From a virus, in the IMG/VR virus record IMGVR_UViG_3300037247_000305, positions 1-28,669 of that record: a DNA stretch of 28,669 bases. One strand, 5' to 3'. Positions 9,581-17,245 of this stretch are shown here, in pieces. The translations under genes and the position numbers were made by a program. Numbering within the stretch: position 1 is the stretch's first letter; each line of letters begins with the position of its first letter. Below the pieces are notes generated by a model, which saw only the letters and a list, made by a program, of their open reading frames with translations, was not told where the DNA came from and searched no databases.

Positions 9581-9594
9581 AGGAGCTGATGTAG
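9581..9594 (+). promoter_or_regulatory. Capsid gene ribosome site with an intervening ATG-TAG start-stop
   Basis: AGGAG (9581-9585) is the only good ribosome site before the capsid ATG at 9599, but the spacing is 13 nt, longer than usual. Between them lies ATG-TAG (9589-9594), a start codon followed at once by a stop. The upstream capsid frame is closed by TGA at 9587-9589, so 9599 is the first possible start. Confidence 0.5.
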
Positions 9595-9598
9595 ACAA

Positions 9599-10474
9599 AT
9601 GGTTGATTTCACAACGAATCCGAGCACGACCACGACCTACAATGACACGGTTTACGCCGCAATCATTGCAGATCTCGTGCTGGATGCGCTGATGGCTTCC
9701 GTTGTTACCCCTCCTCTCCTGGCGCACTATGACCTACGGGATAAGCCGTCCAAGGCTGTTGACATTCCGAAGGCAGACTCGTTTACCGCTGCTGCGGTCT
9801 CTGAGGGTGCAGAGTTGGCAAACACTGCTCTCACCACAGCGAAGGCGACGTTGACTGCTTCGGAAATCGGCATCATGGCGACTATCACCGATGTCCTAGA
9901 GCTGTCTGACATTCCAGCCGCTCACGGAGCACGACTCCGTCAGCTCGGCCGGGCAATGGCTGACAAGCTCGATGTGGACATCACTGCACTCTCTGCTGGT
10001 TTCACGACCTCAGTGGGGACTACCACCACGGCCCTGGGCCTTGATGATGTCCTAGAGTGCATCTTTCAGTTGGAGAATGCTAACGCACCCAAGCCGTTTG
10101 TAGCCGTGCTACATCCGGTGCAGGTCGGTGACTTGCGTACCGCACTGAGTACGCAGTCGCAGGCAGTCTTCGTTTCTGAAGGAATCCGTGCAGGTACGCA
10201 AGAGGTTGGTCCTGCTGGGCCTGGTTTCTTCGGAAGCTGGTTTGGCATCGACACCTACTTCTCCACTAACATCGCCACCGCTAACTCCGGTGACGACCGC
10301 AGTGGTATGGTCTTCTCAAAGGGCTACGCCCTTGGGATGGTCGAGAAGTGGTCAGCCAAGATCGTACCTATGTACTGGCCCCCGATCAGGGGTTGGGTCC
10401 TAGTTGCCAGCGCCATGTATGGCGTCGGAGAGATTGTGGATACTGCGGGCCTGAAGCTCGTAACGGACGCATAA
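9599..10474 (+). CDS. Major capsid protein, HK97-like fold
   Basis: 291 residues, directly after the scaffold gene. The order of elements is that of small HK97-fold coat proteins: an extended N-terminal arm (about 1-50), a region rich in Val, Ala and Thr that would form the E-loop (about 55-90), a spine-helix region with D-V-L-E-L-S-D-I-P-A-A-H (about 100-115), a P-domain/A-domain region with FVAVLHP (about 165-175), and a C-terminal beta-rich segment. There is no obvious N-terminal delta domain for proteolysis, consistent with a separate scaffold. This will be the most abundant virion protein. I am confident of the role from length, composition and neighbours; the fold is inferred. Confidence 0.85.
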   Translation: MVDFTTNPSTTTTYNDTVYAAIIADLVLDALMASVVTPPLLAHYDLRDKPSKAVDIPKADSFTAAAVSEGAELANTALTTAKATLTASEIGIMATITDVLELSDIPAAHGARLRQLGRAMADKLDVDITALSAGFTTSVGTTTTALGLDDVLECIFQLENANAPKPFVAVLHPVQVGDLRTALSTQSQAVFVSEGIRAGTQEVGPAGPGFFGSWFGIDTYFSTNIATANSGDDRSGMVFSKGYALGMVEKWSAKIVPMYWPPIRGWVLVASAMYGVGEIVDTAGLKLVTDA

Positions 10475-10506
10475 TCTATAGGCGAGTAAGCGGCCGGAAC
10501 AGCTAC

Positions 10507-10561
10507 CCTATGATTCGGCATAGGAAGTAACCAAACGGAAGGCACCGGATCAATGCCTTCC
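10507..10561 (+). repeat. Two consecutive hairpins after the capsid gene
   Basis: CCTATG-ATTCGG-CATAGG (10507-10524) and GGAAGGCA-(9 nt)-TGCCTTCC (10537-10561) are both perfect and follow one another in the 107-nt gap after the capsid stop. Neither is followed by a T-run, so they do not look like strong intrinsic terminators. They could stabilise or process the 3' end of the capsid message and lower expression of the genes downstream. Confidence 0.55.
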
Positions 10562-10581
10562 AGAATCCGAAAGGAAGAAAA

Positions 10582-11085
10582 ATGAAGGTAACTAAGACAG
10601 GAGTAACTCTGGATCGGGTTGAAGAACCCGTAACGGCTGCTTATGGAGTGGAGTTCGATTTGGACGACGAAGGTCGTTCTATCTCTGATTCTGTAAGGTA
10701 TCCCGGTGAAGGTGACACCATTCATGTGAAGTTTGCTGAGCCAGGCCGAAAGGTCGAGCACAAGGTAGTCTACACTGTGAAGGCATTGTCGCCCGATGGT
10801 GTACTTGTTCAGCTCCCACTAGAGGAGCAGATCAACAATCATGTTGCGAGCCCGGAGGACTTCGTTGGCCTTCGGTTCTATACCCGAAAGGGCTTCACTG
10901 TACTGTGGGACTTTGAGCGCCGTCTTGGTGTCTACTGTCCAACCCGTGATTGTTGGGCAGCATGGAACGCCACGTTTGACGGAGCTTGTTCTCCCCAGCA
11001 CAAAGCGATAACGATACCGACAAGGGCACCCGGCAAGTTCTCTGATGGTGCTACCACGAGTCGTTCATGGCTAGCCCCTCAGTAG
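10582..11085 (+). CDS. Small head/neck protein with a putative Zn site
   Basis: 167 residues; GAAAGGAAG precedes the ATG. The N-terminal two thirds are beta-rich (residues 1-110). The C-terminal part contains C119-x4-C124-x11-C136-x3-H140, a spacing that could bind zinc. It lies directly after the capsid gene and before the adaptor gene, where head-completion or decoration proteins are usually found. I do not recognise the family. The 3' end overlaps the next gene by 19 nt. Confidence 0.65.
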   Translation: MKVTKTGVTLDRVEEPVTAAYGVEFDLDDEGRSISDSVRYPGEGDTIHVKFAEPGRKVEHKVVYTVKALSPDGVLVQLPLEEQINNHVASPEDFVGLRFYTRKGFTVLWDFERRLGVYCPTRDCWAAWNATFDGACSPQHKAITIPTRAPGKFSDGATTSRSWLAPQ

Positions 11086-11546
11086 GCAGTAAGTTCGGCT
11101 TTGATCCACACGAGAAGGTAACCGCCTCGGATCTAGGTGAGTCATGGGGTGATGGCTTCTTCGTGAAGAAGCTTGCCCCGAAGATTGAGCCTACGCCCCC
11201 AGAAGGGGAAAGGGAGGTAGCAGACCCAATTGTGCTGAATCGCCCAAAGACGGTTGCTGAGAGGGAAGATATGCCTCTTGAGCTGGCAGCAAGGTTGATG
11301 GACTACTACATCGAAGAACTGAACAATGATCTCATTGTGAATCCAATTCGTGATGGGATCCCGCAGTGCTACATGCATAGGTTTCCGCCTGGTTGCTATC
11401 ATGGCTGTGCTACAGGTATTCTCCCCCGAAAGGTGGGTGCCTCGTTGGGTGAGGTCTTTACTTGGGTTCAAGGGTTGATACGGGTCAACTTCAAGCAGTG
11501 GGTGAAGAAAAACCCACAGCTCAGAGGATACCGTTCACCCGTTTAA
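11067..11546 (+). CDS. Small unknown protein of the head-tail region
   Basis: 159 residues, starting inside the previous gene with no strong ribosome site, so probably expressed by coupling to it. The first 60 residues are Pro/Glu-rich and probably disordered. The second half is helical, with a cluster C-Y-M-H-x5-G-C-Y-H-G-C (about 101-115) that could bind a metal. Such a disordered arm with a compact C-terminus suits a neck or head-completion protein, but no family is recognised and the function is open. Confidence 0.6.
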   Translation: MASPSVGSKFGFDPHEKVTASDLGESWGDGFFVKKLAPKIEPTPPEGEREVADPIVLNRPKTVAEREDMPLELAARLMDYYIEELNNDLIVNPIRDGIPQCYMHRFPPGCYHGCATGILPRKVGASLGEVFTWVQGLIRVNFKQWVKKNPQLRGYRSPV

Positions 11547-11563
11547 TGGAGTAGACTGAGGAC

Positions 11564-12457
11564 ATGGCCGTTACGCAAGCATCACTTCGTATTCGCATCA
11601 AACGGATGATCTATTCTGCTCGCCCTGCCCTTCGACCCTTCCGGGATTACATCCAAGATGTGGGTGGGATCAATGCCACTGATGTAGAGATGGATGTGAT
11701 CGATGGTGAAACTTGGTCGATTGGTGATATCGTTTGTTTTGACGATGGAGATGAAGCTCGGGTTACGGCCATTGCGACCAACACTCTGACGATTGTTCGG
11801 GACGCAAATGGGACCACGGGCTCAACCCACTCACAGTATGATGAGGTTGAGAAGAACGCTCGCTTCACCGTTCAATCAATTGATGATGCCATTGAGACAG
11901 TGCTCTCTGACCTATGGCCGAACGTCTACGTCCTTTCACAGGGAACGCTTGGCACTGCTACGGCTGGGACAGAGTGGTACACCGTGACTGATACGGACAT
12001 TCGTGAGGTCCTGTCTGTCTTTTATCAGAACGACTCCTACCTCAATCCTGTACCGATGTTTGGATGGGAGTACCGTACACACTTGCCCTCGGCTGAGTTC
12101 ACACAGGAGCAAGGGATCTTTGTTCCGAGCTTCTGTGGCGCTGATATTGGAGATTCAATGTACTACATTGCTCGGGTGGAACTCACTGTGGCCACTGAGC
12201 TGTTGGATCGACAGGAGCCTCTTGTAGCTCTTGGGGCTGTCCACAATCTACTTGGCTTCCAGGGAGTTGTGCGGACTCATGATCCAGGCCAACGGACAGA
12301 TCGAACAGTTCAACCTGGACAGACTACTAGGGACTCCATTTGGTTCTTGCGAGAGTACCGAAATGCTAGGACTAGGGAAGAGATTCGACTCCACAAGGAG
12401 GAGGAACTTATTCCGAAGCATCGACTCCAACAGCGGAAGAGGAGGTTTGTTGCCTAA
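11564..12457 (+). CDS. Probable head-tail adaptor / tail connector protein
   Basis: 297 residues; the ATG at 11564 follows GGAG/GAGG. An N-terminal helical segment (SLRIRIKRMIYSARPALRPF) is followed by a small beta-barrel-like insert (about 45-85, with DGETWSIGDIVCFDDGDEA), then a helix starting QSIDDAIETVLSDLWPN, a beta region and a helical, basic C-terminus (KHRLQQRKRRFVA). A helical bundle interrupted by beta strands, placed between the head proteins and a large tail protein, fits adaptors such as T7 gp11 that join portal and tail. Its TAA overlaps the next ATG (TAATG at 12457). The role is inferred from position and size. Confidence 0.6.
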   Translation: MAVTQASLRIRIKRMIYSARPALRPFRDYIQDVGGINATDVEMDVIDGETWSIGDIVCFDDGDEARVTAIATNTLTIVRDANGTTGSTHSQYDEVEKNARFTVQSIDDAIETVLSDLWPNVYVLSQGTLGTATAGTEWYTVTDTDIREVLSVFYQNDSYLNPVPMFGWEYRTHLPSAEFTQEQGIFVPSFCGADIGDSMYYIARVELTVATELLDRQEPLVALGAVHNLLGFQGVVRTHDPGQRTDRTVQPGQTTRDSIWFLREYRNARTREEIRLHKEEELIPKHRLQQRKRRFVA

Positions 12458-14358
12458 TGTTGGGCGAAGCCTTTCATGTCAGTATCAATGGAATCAAGTA
12501 CCGTCTGGCGGAAGATGCAGAAGGCACGCATTACCGGAAGTCTCGGGAGCCACTTCGTGCTCCTGTAAGCAACGTGGTTCTTGGGGAGAAGGGGAAGTTC
12601 CACTTGCGGCCCGATATTCTGGAGTGGGTGCAAACAGATTTCCAGGGTGGTGAGGGTCAACAGAAGTGGACGCCTGATACGGCCAACAAGTATTGGTATG
12701 GAGAGAACGTCAATCCTTTTGTAGAGTCGGGGAACTTGGTTCTTGGGCCAGACTACGAAGTGACACAGGACTCCACAGGTGTGGCCGACTTTGCTGAGAC
12801 AGTGATGCTGGCTTCTGCAATGAGTTCACTTTGGGCAATGCAATGGGAAGACCCTGTACTGTACGCAGTGATTCATGAATGGGATAGTGTCAACGAAAAG
12901 TGGGGTGCAGAATTCACTCAGGACTTCGGGACTAGTCCCGGCTTCCATATAGCTGGTGCCCGAGACAAGATGTTCTTTGCTACCCCTGAGATAACCGCAC
13001 TCGTACAGTCATTCGATGGAACTGATTTTGCATTCCACGGTACGGATTTTGTCAAGGGTGGTGTTTATGGTCCCCTCAGAAGCTATTGCTACAATGTCGT
13101 GATGGAAGACGGTGCCCTCGAAGTGGGGGAGTTCAACGTGCTTGATCCTATCAGCTCGACCATAATCTATGATCTGGAAGCGGGATCATCTGGGGCTGGT
13201 TTTCAATCCTCCTATGCTTCAGTGGGACCGAATGCTTTGTATGTCCTGGCGCACCCGAACCCGAACGAGACTGCTGTTCATAGGATTACTCCAACTACGC
13301 CTGCCGCAGGAGGCTTTGGGGAAGAAATCTTCCGGTTGATGGGGTTCATTGGGGAGGCTGTCTTCTATCACTTTGGGTTGGTACTGGTTATTGGAACCTA
13401 TACGGGTGCTGCCACTGATGACAAGGAGTGGGTTCTCCTCTACATTGATGACACTCAGGATAACCCAACCTTTGGAATTGTCGGGACTTTTCCGCCTTCC
13501 CGAAATAGCACACAGCCACCACTCATTACTACGGGCCGTGGATTCCTCTCCTACTTCATGGCTGCTGATGAGAATGACGACTGGCATCTGATGGCCTATA
13601 GCATCAAAACAGGAGGAATGGCGGGGCTTGCCAAAATCACGGAACCGCAGGCTTCATGGAACGGGGATCCTTCGCACGCCAGCCTAGTCATCTATGATGA
13701 TGATGTGTTCTGGCCTTCGGTTGATGCAAGCGGAAACCCACGAGTCTATCGTATTCTGAAGGACACCTATGCGGTTGACACTGGAATTTGGGAGTCATCT
13801 ATATTCGACAACGATATCCTTGATGACAAGATCCTCTTGTCAATCAAGGTGACGACTGATCCACTTCTGGAAGATACATCCGTGGTAGTGAAGTATCAAC
13901 TCAACCAGGATGGAGTCTGGCTTACAGCCGGGACAATGGATGCAACCGATCAGACGGATGAGGACTTTGTCATTTCAACTGATGCGCTTACTCGGGAGTA
14001 CAGCAACCTTCAGCTCAGACTAGAGCTGGCTAATAGTGGAACCAACACAATCACACCTAGTGTTCGGTCCATTCGTACCTACTCTACTGTGGCGGCGGGG
14101 ATCCCAATTTGGGACCTGCTCCTCTCTGCCACCGATGAACTTGGTGCCCTTCAGAATCGGGCATTCTCGGGGACGACCTTGATTGCGAATATCGAGACAG
14201 CGGGGGATAGTGGTCAGGTTGTAGCCCTTCTTGATGGATACTACTCCAGAGATCCAAGTGTCTCTACGGAGTATGATGTTGTTGTGGACGCCTATCAAAC
14301 CATTCTTGACCGGGCCGGTGAAGGGGTCGTCTCATGCCGACTGCGGGCGGTCATCTAA
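12457..14358 (+). CDS. Large tail protein, beta-rich (possible nozzle/propeller)
   Basis: 633 residues, almost entirely beta-strand in character. Between residues about 100 and 460 it has repeating blocks of aromatic and acidic strands (VLYAVIHEW, DKMFFATPE, EWVLLYIDD, GRGFLSYFMAAD, DDVFWPSVD) at roughly 45-60 residue intervals, which suggests a beta-propeller. Residues about 470-633 look like a beta-sandwich followed by a C-terminal strand region. In short-tailed phages the gene after the adaptor commonly encodes the nozzle (T7 gp12). Start and stop both overlap neighbours as TAATG, so production is tied to both. The assignment as tail protein is firm; the exact part is not. Confidence 0.65.
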   Translation: MLGEAFHVSINGIKYRLAEDAEGTHYRKSREPLRAPVSNVVLGEKGKFHLRPDILEWVQTDFQGGEGQQKWTPDTANKYWYGENVNPFVESGNLVLGPDYEVTQDSTGVADFAETVMLASAMSSLWAMQWEDPVLYAVIHEWDSVNEKWGAEFTQDFGTSPGFHIAGARDKMFFATPEITALVQSFDGTDFAFHGTDFVKGGVYGPLRSYCYNVVMEDGALEVGEFNVLDPISSTIIYDLEAGSSGAGFQSSYASVGPNALYVLAHPNPNETAVHRITPTTPAAGGFGEEIFRLMGFIGEAVFYHFGLVLVIGTYTGAATDDKEWVLLYIDDTQDNPTFGIVGTFPPSRNSTQPPLITTGRGFLSYFMAADENDDWHLMAYSIKTGGMAGLAKITEPQASWNGDPSHASLVIYDDDVFWPSVDASGNPRVYRILKDTYAVDTGIWESSIFDNDILDDKILLSIKVTTDPLLEDTSVVVKYQLNQDGVWLTAGTMDATDQTDEDFVISTDALTREYSNLQLRLELANSGTNTITPSVRSIRTYSTVAAGIPIWDLLLSATDELGALQNRAFSGTTLIANIETAGDSGQVVALLDGYYSRDPSVSTEYDVVVDAYQTILDRAGEGVVSCRLRAVI

Positions 14359-14675
14359 TGGTCAACCCACTGAAGCAAGTTGACCTTCGAGCACAGGGAG
14401 CATACTCGGATACCTACTCGGATACCTACCACGGGGACTTCATTGGAATTTTCCATGCCAAATCGGGGGGACAAATTGCCAAGCCTTCCAGGGAACCGTC
14501 TTGGCAGATCGTGTCTTCCTACTTCCAATTTCGCAACGATATCCCTCAAGAGCAAGCTGCTATCTGGGCAGCCATTACTACTGAGTGGTTAAATCGTGCG
14601 ACTTATGCTGACAGGCCAACACTCAAGGCTGCAATCGACGCCGCACTCACGACAGCCGGGTATACTTTGCTCTAA
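14358..14675 (+). CDS. Small tail-module protein, unknown
   Basis: 105 residues from the ATG at 14358, chosen because it overlaps the preceding TAA as TAATG, exactly like both neighbouring junctions. An ATG at 14334 in the same frame would add 8 residues and a 25-nt overlap. The N-terminal part contains the duplicated tetrapeptide Y-S-D-T (from a 12-bp tandem repeat) and the C-terminal 60 residues are helical. No family is recognised. It may be a small tail component or chaperone for the fibre encoded next. Confidence 0.6.
   Translation: MVNPLKQVDLRAQGAYSDTYSDTYHGDFIGIFHAKSGGQIAKPSREPSWQIVSSYFQFRNDIPQEQAAIWAAITTEWLNRATYADRPTLKAAIDAALTTAGYTLL
14403..14426 (+). repeat. 12-bp perfect tandem duplication inside a coding region
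   Basis: TACTCGGATACC occurs twice without a gap (14403-14414 and 14415-14426), adding four residues (Y-S-D-T) in frame near the N-terminus of the small tail protein. Perfect identity at the DNA level suggests a recent slippage event. Confidence 0.9.
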
Positions 14676-15721
14676 TGACACTTCCTACTCGCACCGAAGG
14701 AGATGTTGGTCACATTGCTGACCAAAACTCCTTGCATACTCGCTTCAACAACTCTGTGGAAGTGCTCTCGGGAACTTTTGCAGCTCGGCCAGGAGCCGGG
14801 ACCGTAGATGCAGGGACGCTGTACGTCACCACAGATACCGCCCAGATATTCCGATCTGATGGTGCATCCACCTGGACAGAGCTTGGTGGGGGTGGAGTAA
14901 CCGATCACGGTGCCCTAACTGGACTGGACGATGACGACCATTCAGCAATCTACATGGACGATACCCGTCATGATGCAAAGGACCATTCGGTTGCTCTTGG
15001 GACGGCGATTCTTGAGGACCTGAGCGATGTTGTTCTTTCAGCTATCGCTTCTGGTGAACTCATCAAATGGGATGGCGCAAACTGGATCAACAACACGCTG
15101 GCCGAGGCCGGGATCAGTGCCACAGGACATACGCATAGCCACGCTGATACGACAGGGAAGACTTCAGACGACCACCACGATGAAGCGCACACGGCTGCTA
15201 GCCATAGCGACCAGGGGGCGACTGGTGCAGAGTTGGAGACCCTAACTGACGGATCAGAGACAACGCTCCACTCCCACGCAGGAGCGGCCGGAGATCGCAT
15301 AGGGGCAGGAGTGTATCGCAGTTCGGCCCTTGATATTGCCAATGTGACTACCACTATCGTTGCATTTGACACTGAGCTATTTGATACCGACGCAATCCAT
15401 AACGCTGCTACAGGTGTTTTCACGATCCCCACTGGAATGGGTGGCCTGTGGCTCCTGACCACCTTGGTCACATATGATGGAGCGGCGTCGGGCGTGCGCC
15501 AAGCGTATTGGGACCTGAACGCTGGAACTAGGCTCGTCACTGGCAGCCTCCCTGGTACTACGGCAGATTCGCAACGACTCCAGGCAGTAACAGTTGAAAA
15601 CCTAGCGGCTGGGAATACGCTTAGAGTCTATACATGGCAAAACTCAGGTGCCACCAGAGCGCTGGGTGTCGGTAGAGAGAACACAAAGGCTTCAGTGGTA
15701 TACTTGGGGCCAGTCGCTTAG
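14675..15721 (+). CDS. Tail fibre protein with His-rich shaft and C1q-like tip
   Basis: 348 residues. Residues 1-70 are a virion-attachment region. Residues about 75-90 carry D-H-G-A-L-T-G-L-D-D-D-D-H-S, a repeat commonly seen in phage fibres. Residues 150-205 are strikingly His/Asp/Thr-rich, with H152-T-H-S-H156, DDHHDEAH and H199-S-H201. Residues about 210-348 look like a C1q/TNF-type jelly roll (FDTELFD, GVFTIPTGMGGLW), a fold used in trimeric fibre tips. HxH motifs bind iron in the T4 long-fibre tip, so a metal-stabilised trimeric shaft is plausible. It probably recognises the host surface. TAATG coupling at its start places it in the tail operon. Confidence 0.75.
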   Translation: MTLPTRTEGDVGHIADQNSLHTRFNNSVEVLSGTFAARPGAGTVDAGTLYVTTDTAQIFRSDGASTWTELGGGGVTDHGALTGLDDDDHSAIYMDDTRHDAKDHSVALGTAILEDLSDVVLSAIASGELIKWDGANWINNTLAEAGISATGHTHSHADTTGKTSDDHHDEAHTAASHSDQGATGAELETLTDGSETTLHSHAGAAGDRIGAGVYRSSALDIANVTTTIVAFDTELFDTDAIHNAATGVFTIPTGMGGLWLLTTLVTYDGAASGVRQAYWDLNAGTRLVTGSLPGTTADSQRLQAVTVENLAAGNTLRVYTWQNSGATRALGVGRENTKASVVYLGPVA

Positions 15722-15729
15722 GAGAAACA

Positions 15730-16371
15730 GTGCTTAGTCCAACCGAATGGGGAGCCCGGATCAACTATGACACCAAGGACTGGCGTCCCTGGAATCCTGA
15801 CAAGTGGGTGGTTCACTATGGTGGCAATGCTACCCGAGGAGCATACGACGGGGTTGCTCGGGAGAAAGCTGTCCTTCGAGCGTGGGAATGGTGGCACCTT
15901 GATGGCCGAGGCTGGGCAGGAATCGCTTACAACTACGCCATTGGGATGTCCGGCACGGTATATCGACTGCGAGGAGAGCAACGCTCGGCAGCAACTTCGG
16001 GAGACATAGAACCCGATGGGATCCCGGAGAACTACGAAGCCAGAGCTGTGGTCTTCATTATGGGCGGGTATCAGACTCCAACCGCCAAGGCACTCCAGGC
16101 GTTTAAGGATCTCTACCAAGAGCTAGGCCCCGATCTTCCAGTCATTGTGCATTCAGATGTCCGTGGAACCAGCTATACTAAGTGTCCAGGGACCTTCCTC
16201 AGAGTGTGGGTCCATAGGAAGGAGTACGAAGTGCAGTTTACGGCAGAAGAAGAGAAGATCCTCAAGGAGTTTGCCCGAGGGATCAAACAAATGAGTTCCG
16301 AGGGACATGGCTTTGCTGTGGCGATGATAAAGCTGATTCGTAGTCTGCGGAATACGTTCCGCCAGGTCTAG
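15730..16371 (+). CDS. Endolysin: N-acetylmuramoyl-L-alanine amidase (Amidase_2/PGRP type)
   Basis: 213 residues, starting at GTG 15730 with AGGAGA at 15720-15725 overlapping the previous stop; no in-frame ATG lies near. The zinc ligands of the T7-lysozyme/PGRP fold are visible: H29 (VVHYGG), H141 (VHSD) and C152 (KCPG), with the catalytic Tyr in YNY (67-69) and Thr150 where T7 has Lys. It cleaves the amide bond between muramic acid and the stem peptide. There is no signal peptide, so release needs the holin. Residues about 162-213 are a charged helical tail that could bind the wall. The TAG stop overlaps the next gene's GTG. Confidence 0.92.
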   Translation: MLSPTEWGARINYDTKDWRPWNPDKWVVHYGGNATRGAYDGVAREKAVLRAWEWWHLDGRGWAGIAYNYAIGMSGTVYRLRGEQRSAATSGDIEPDGIPENYEARAVVFIMGGYQTPTAKALQAFKDLYQELGPDLPVIVHSDVRGTSYTKCPGTFLRVWVHRKEYEVQFTAEEEKILKEFARGIKQMSSEGHGFAVAMIKLIRSLRNTFRQV

Positions 16372-16904
16372 TGAAACACCCAGGTTTCTGGGTTCTGATT
16401 CTCCTCCTAGTCATGGCACTAGGGTCTCCAGCTATCGGAACAGGTGTATCGATCCGTGACGCCACAGAGTGGCAAGAGGCAGCCATCCGGGATGTGCTGG
16501 CATGGGAGGAGCTACCCCCACTCCAGCGCCCCATTGAGATACGGGTAGCGGCGGGGAACTTTGCCGGATGTACGGGAATCACGATGCAGGCTACGACTTC
16601 CCGGGATTGGCTGGAGTACGTCCTTCTTCACGAGTATGGGCATGTATGGGACTGTCAGCAACTTTCTCAAGCAGATAGGAGCTTCCTGTTGGACTGCTTC
16701 GATTGGGACTGCCGGACCCCGCACGATCCGTCATTGTCCTGGAGGAGTCCTGGCTTCCGTCCGCAAGAACAGTTTGCTGATATGTTTGCAAAGATCGTCC
16801 GAAGGAATCACTATCCGGATTCACAGGACACCACCTGGAGTATCTTCTCTGAAGTCCTGATTTCTCGCATGATTGTCTTCAGAACCAACTTCCCCAATAG
16901 GTGA
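16371..16904 (+). CDS. Secreted/membrane-anchored HExxH zinc metalloprotease-like protein
   Basis: 177 residues, starting at a GTG that overlaps the amidase stop (TAGTG). Residues 1-23 are a signal peptide or anchor: a basic start, a hydrophobic core (FWVLILLLVMALG), then S-P-A-I-G. The metal-binding motif H87-E-Y-G-H91 is intact, with a likely third ligand in E133-Q-F-A-D137, the gluzincin-like pattern of HExxH followed by ExxxD. Cys at 67, 95, 109 and 113 could form disulphides outside the cell. Its place between endolysin and holin suggests a role in lysis or in cutting cell-surface protein, but the substrate is unknown. Confidence 0.75.
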   Translation: MKHPGFWVLILLLVMALGSPAIGTGVSIRDATEWQEAAIRDVLAWEELPPLQRPIEIRVAAGNFAGCTGITMQATTSRDWLEYVLLHEYGHVWDCQQLSQADRSFLLDCFDWDCRTPHDPSLSWRSPGFRPQEQFADMFAKIVRRNHYPDSQDTTWSIFSEVLISRMIVFRTNFPNR

Positions 16905-16907
16905 TCC

Positions 16908-16916
16908 TGCTACACT
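16908..16916 (+). promoter_or_regulatory. Extended -10 promoter of the holin-like gene, leaderless
   Basis: TGCTACACT, with the -10 hexamer TACACT at 16911-16916. The ATG begins 6 nt after the hexamer, so transcription is expected to start at the A of the ATG. No -35 is evident. The only ribosome-site-like bases (AGAGG) lie one base before the ATG, too close to work. From TGC to ATG the element matches the one before 18069 at 15 of 18 positions. Confidence 0.6.
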
Positions 16917-16922
16917 AGAGGC

Positions 16923-17129
16923 ATGAACTGGTATACATGGGTGTGGATTACCCTTTTCGCTCTAGCCTTCCTCTTTGAGATCTACGTCCTGGTCTTCGGT
17001 GTCGAAGGAGGGACCCTATCTGAGCATCTATGGGCGCTTCGAGAGATGAGCCCGAACTTCTTCAGCCTGCTAATCTTCTTCTTACTATGGGCAATATACC
17101 ACTTCATCTTCCAGCGAAAGGCAACATGA
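16923..17129 (+). CDS. Holin-like small membrane protein
   Basis: 68 residues with two hydrophobic segments (about 4-27 and 46-64), separated by a polar loop G-G-T-L-S-E-H-L-W-A-L-R, and a basic C-terminus QRKAT. Size, two spans and charged tail fit a holin that permeabilises the membrane so the amidase reaches the wall. The T-L-S-E-x-x-W loop is a pattern I associate with actinophage holins (from memory). It sits just after the endolysin and protease genes and overlaps the next gene as ATGA. It appears to have its own leaderless promoter, which would allow timing separate from the endolysin. Confidence 0.7.
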   Translation: MNWYTWVWITLFALAFLFEIYVLVFGVEGGTLSEHLWALREMSPNFFSLLIFFLLWAIYHFIFQRKAT

Positions 17130-17245
17130 GAAGTGAACAGCAGATCGTAGAGACACGGGCATGGAGGCGTTCTCGCTTTCCAAGCTCGGCTATTACGCTC
17201 GGGGTCTGGGTTGCGGTCATAGTCAAACTCGTCTGGTTTGTATAG
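17126..17245 (+). CDS. 39-residue membrane peptide of the lysis group
   Basis: The ATG overlaps the holin-like gene's stop as ATGA, and its TAG directly abuts the next ATG at 17246, so the frame is fixed by both neighbours. The N-terminal half is polar and basic (ETRAWRRSRF). Residues about 21-39 are one hydrophobic span (ITLGVWVAVIVKLVWFV) that runs to the C-terminus. It could be a holin partner or antiholin, as one-span basic peptides encoded next to holins often are, but this is only inferred from context. Confidence 0.55.
   Translation: MRSEQQIVETRAWRRSRFPSSAITLGVWVAVIVKLVWFV

Noticed and set aside
9592-9601. TAGACAAATG shared between the capsid start and the palindrome at 26621-26630
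   Set aside because: Only one arm is shared, there is no symmetry at the capsid site, and a 10-base match in 28 kb can arise by chance.
14968-15540. 190-codon minus-strand ORF inside the fibre gene
   Set aside because: It is Ser/Val-rich shadow sequence produced by the complementary codons of the fibre; no start signal.
10582-15721. Frameshifted tail-assembly chaperones or tape-measure protein
   Set aside because: I found no overlapping slippery-site pair and no long helical repeat protein after the capsid gene, consistent with a short-tailed particle.
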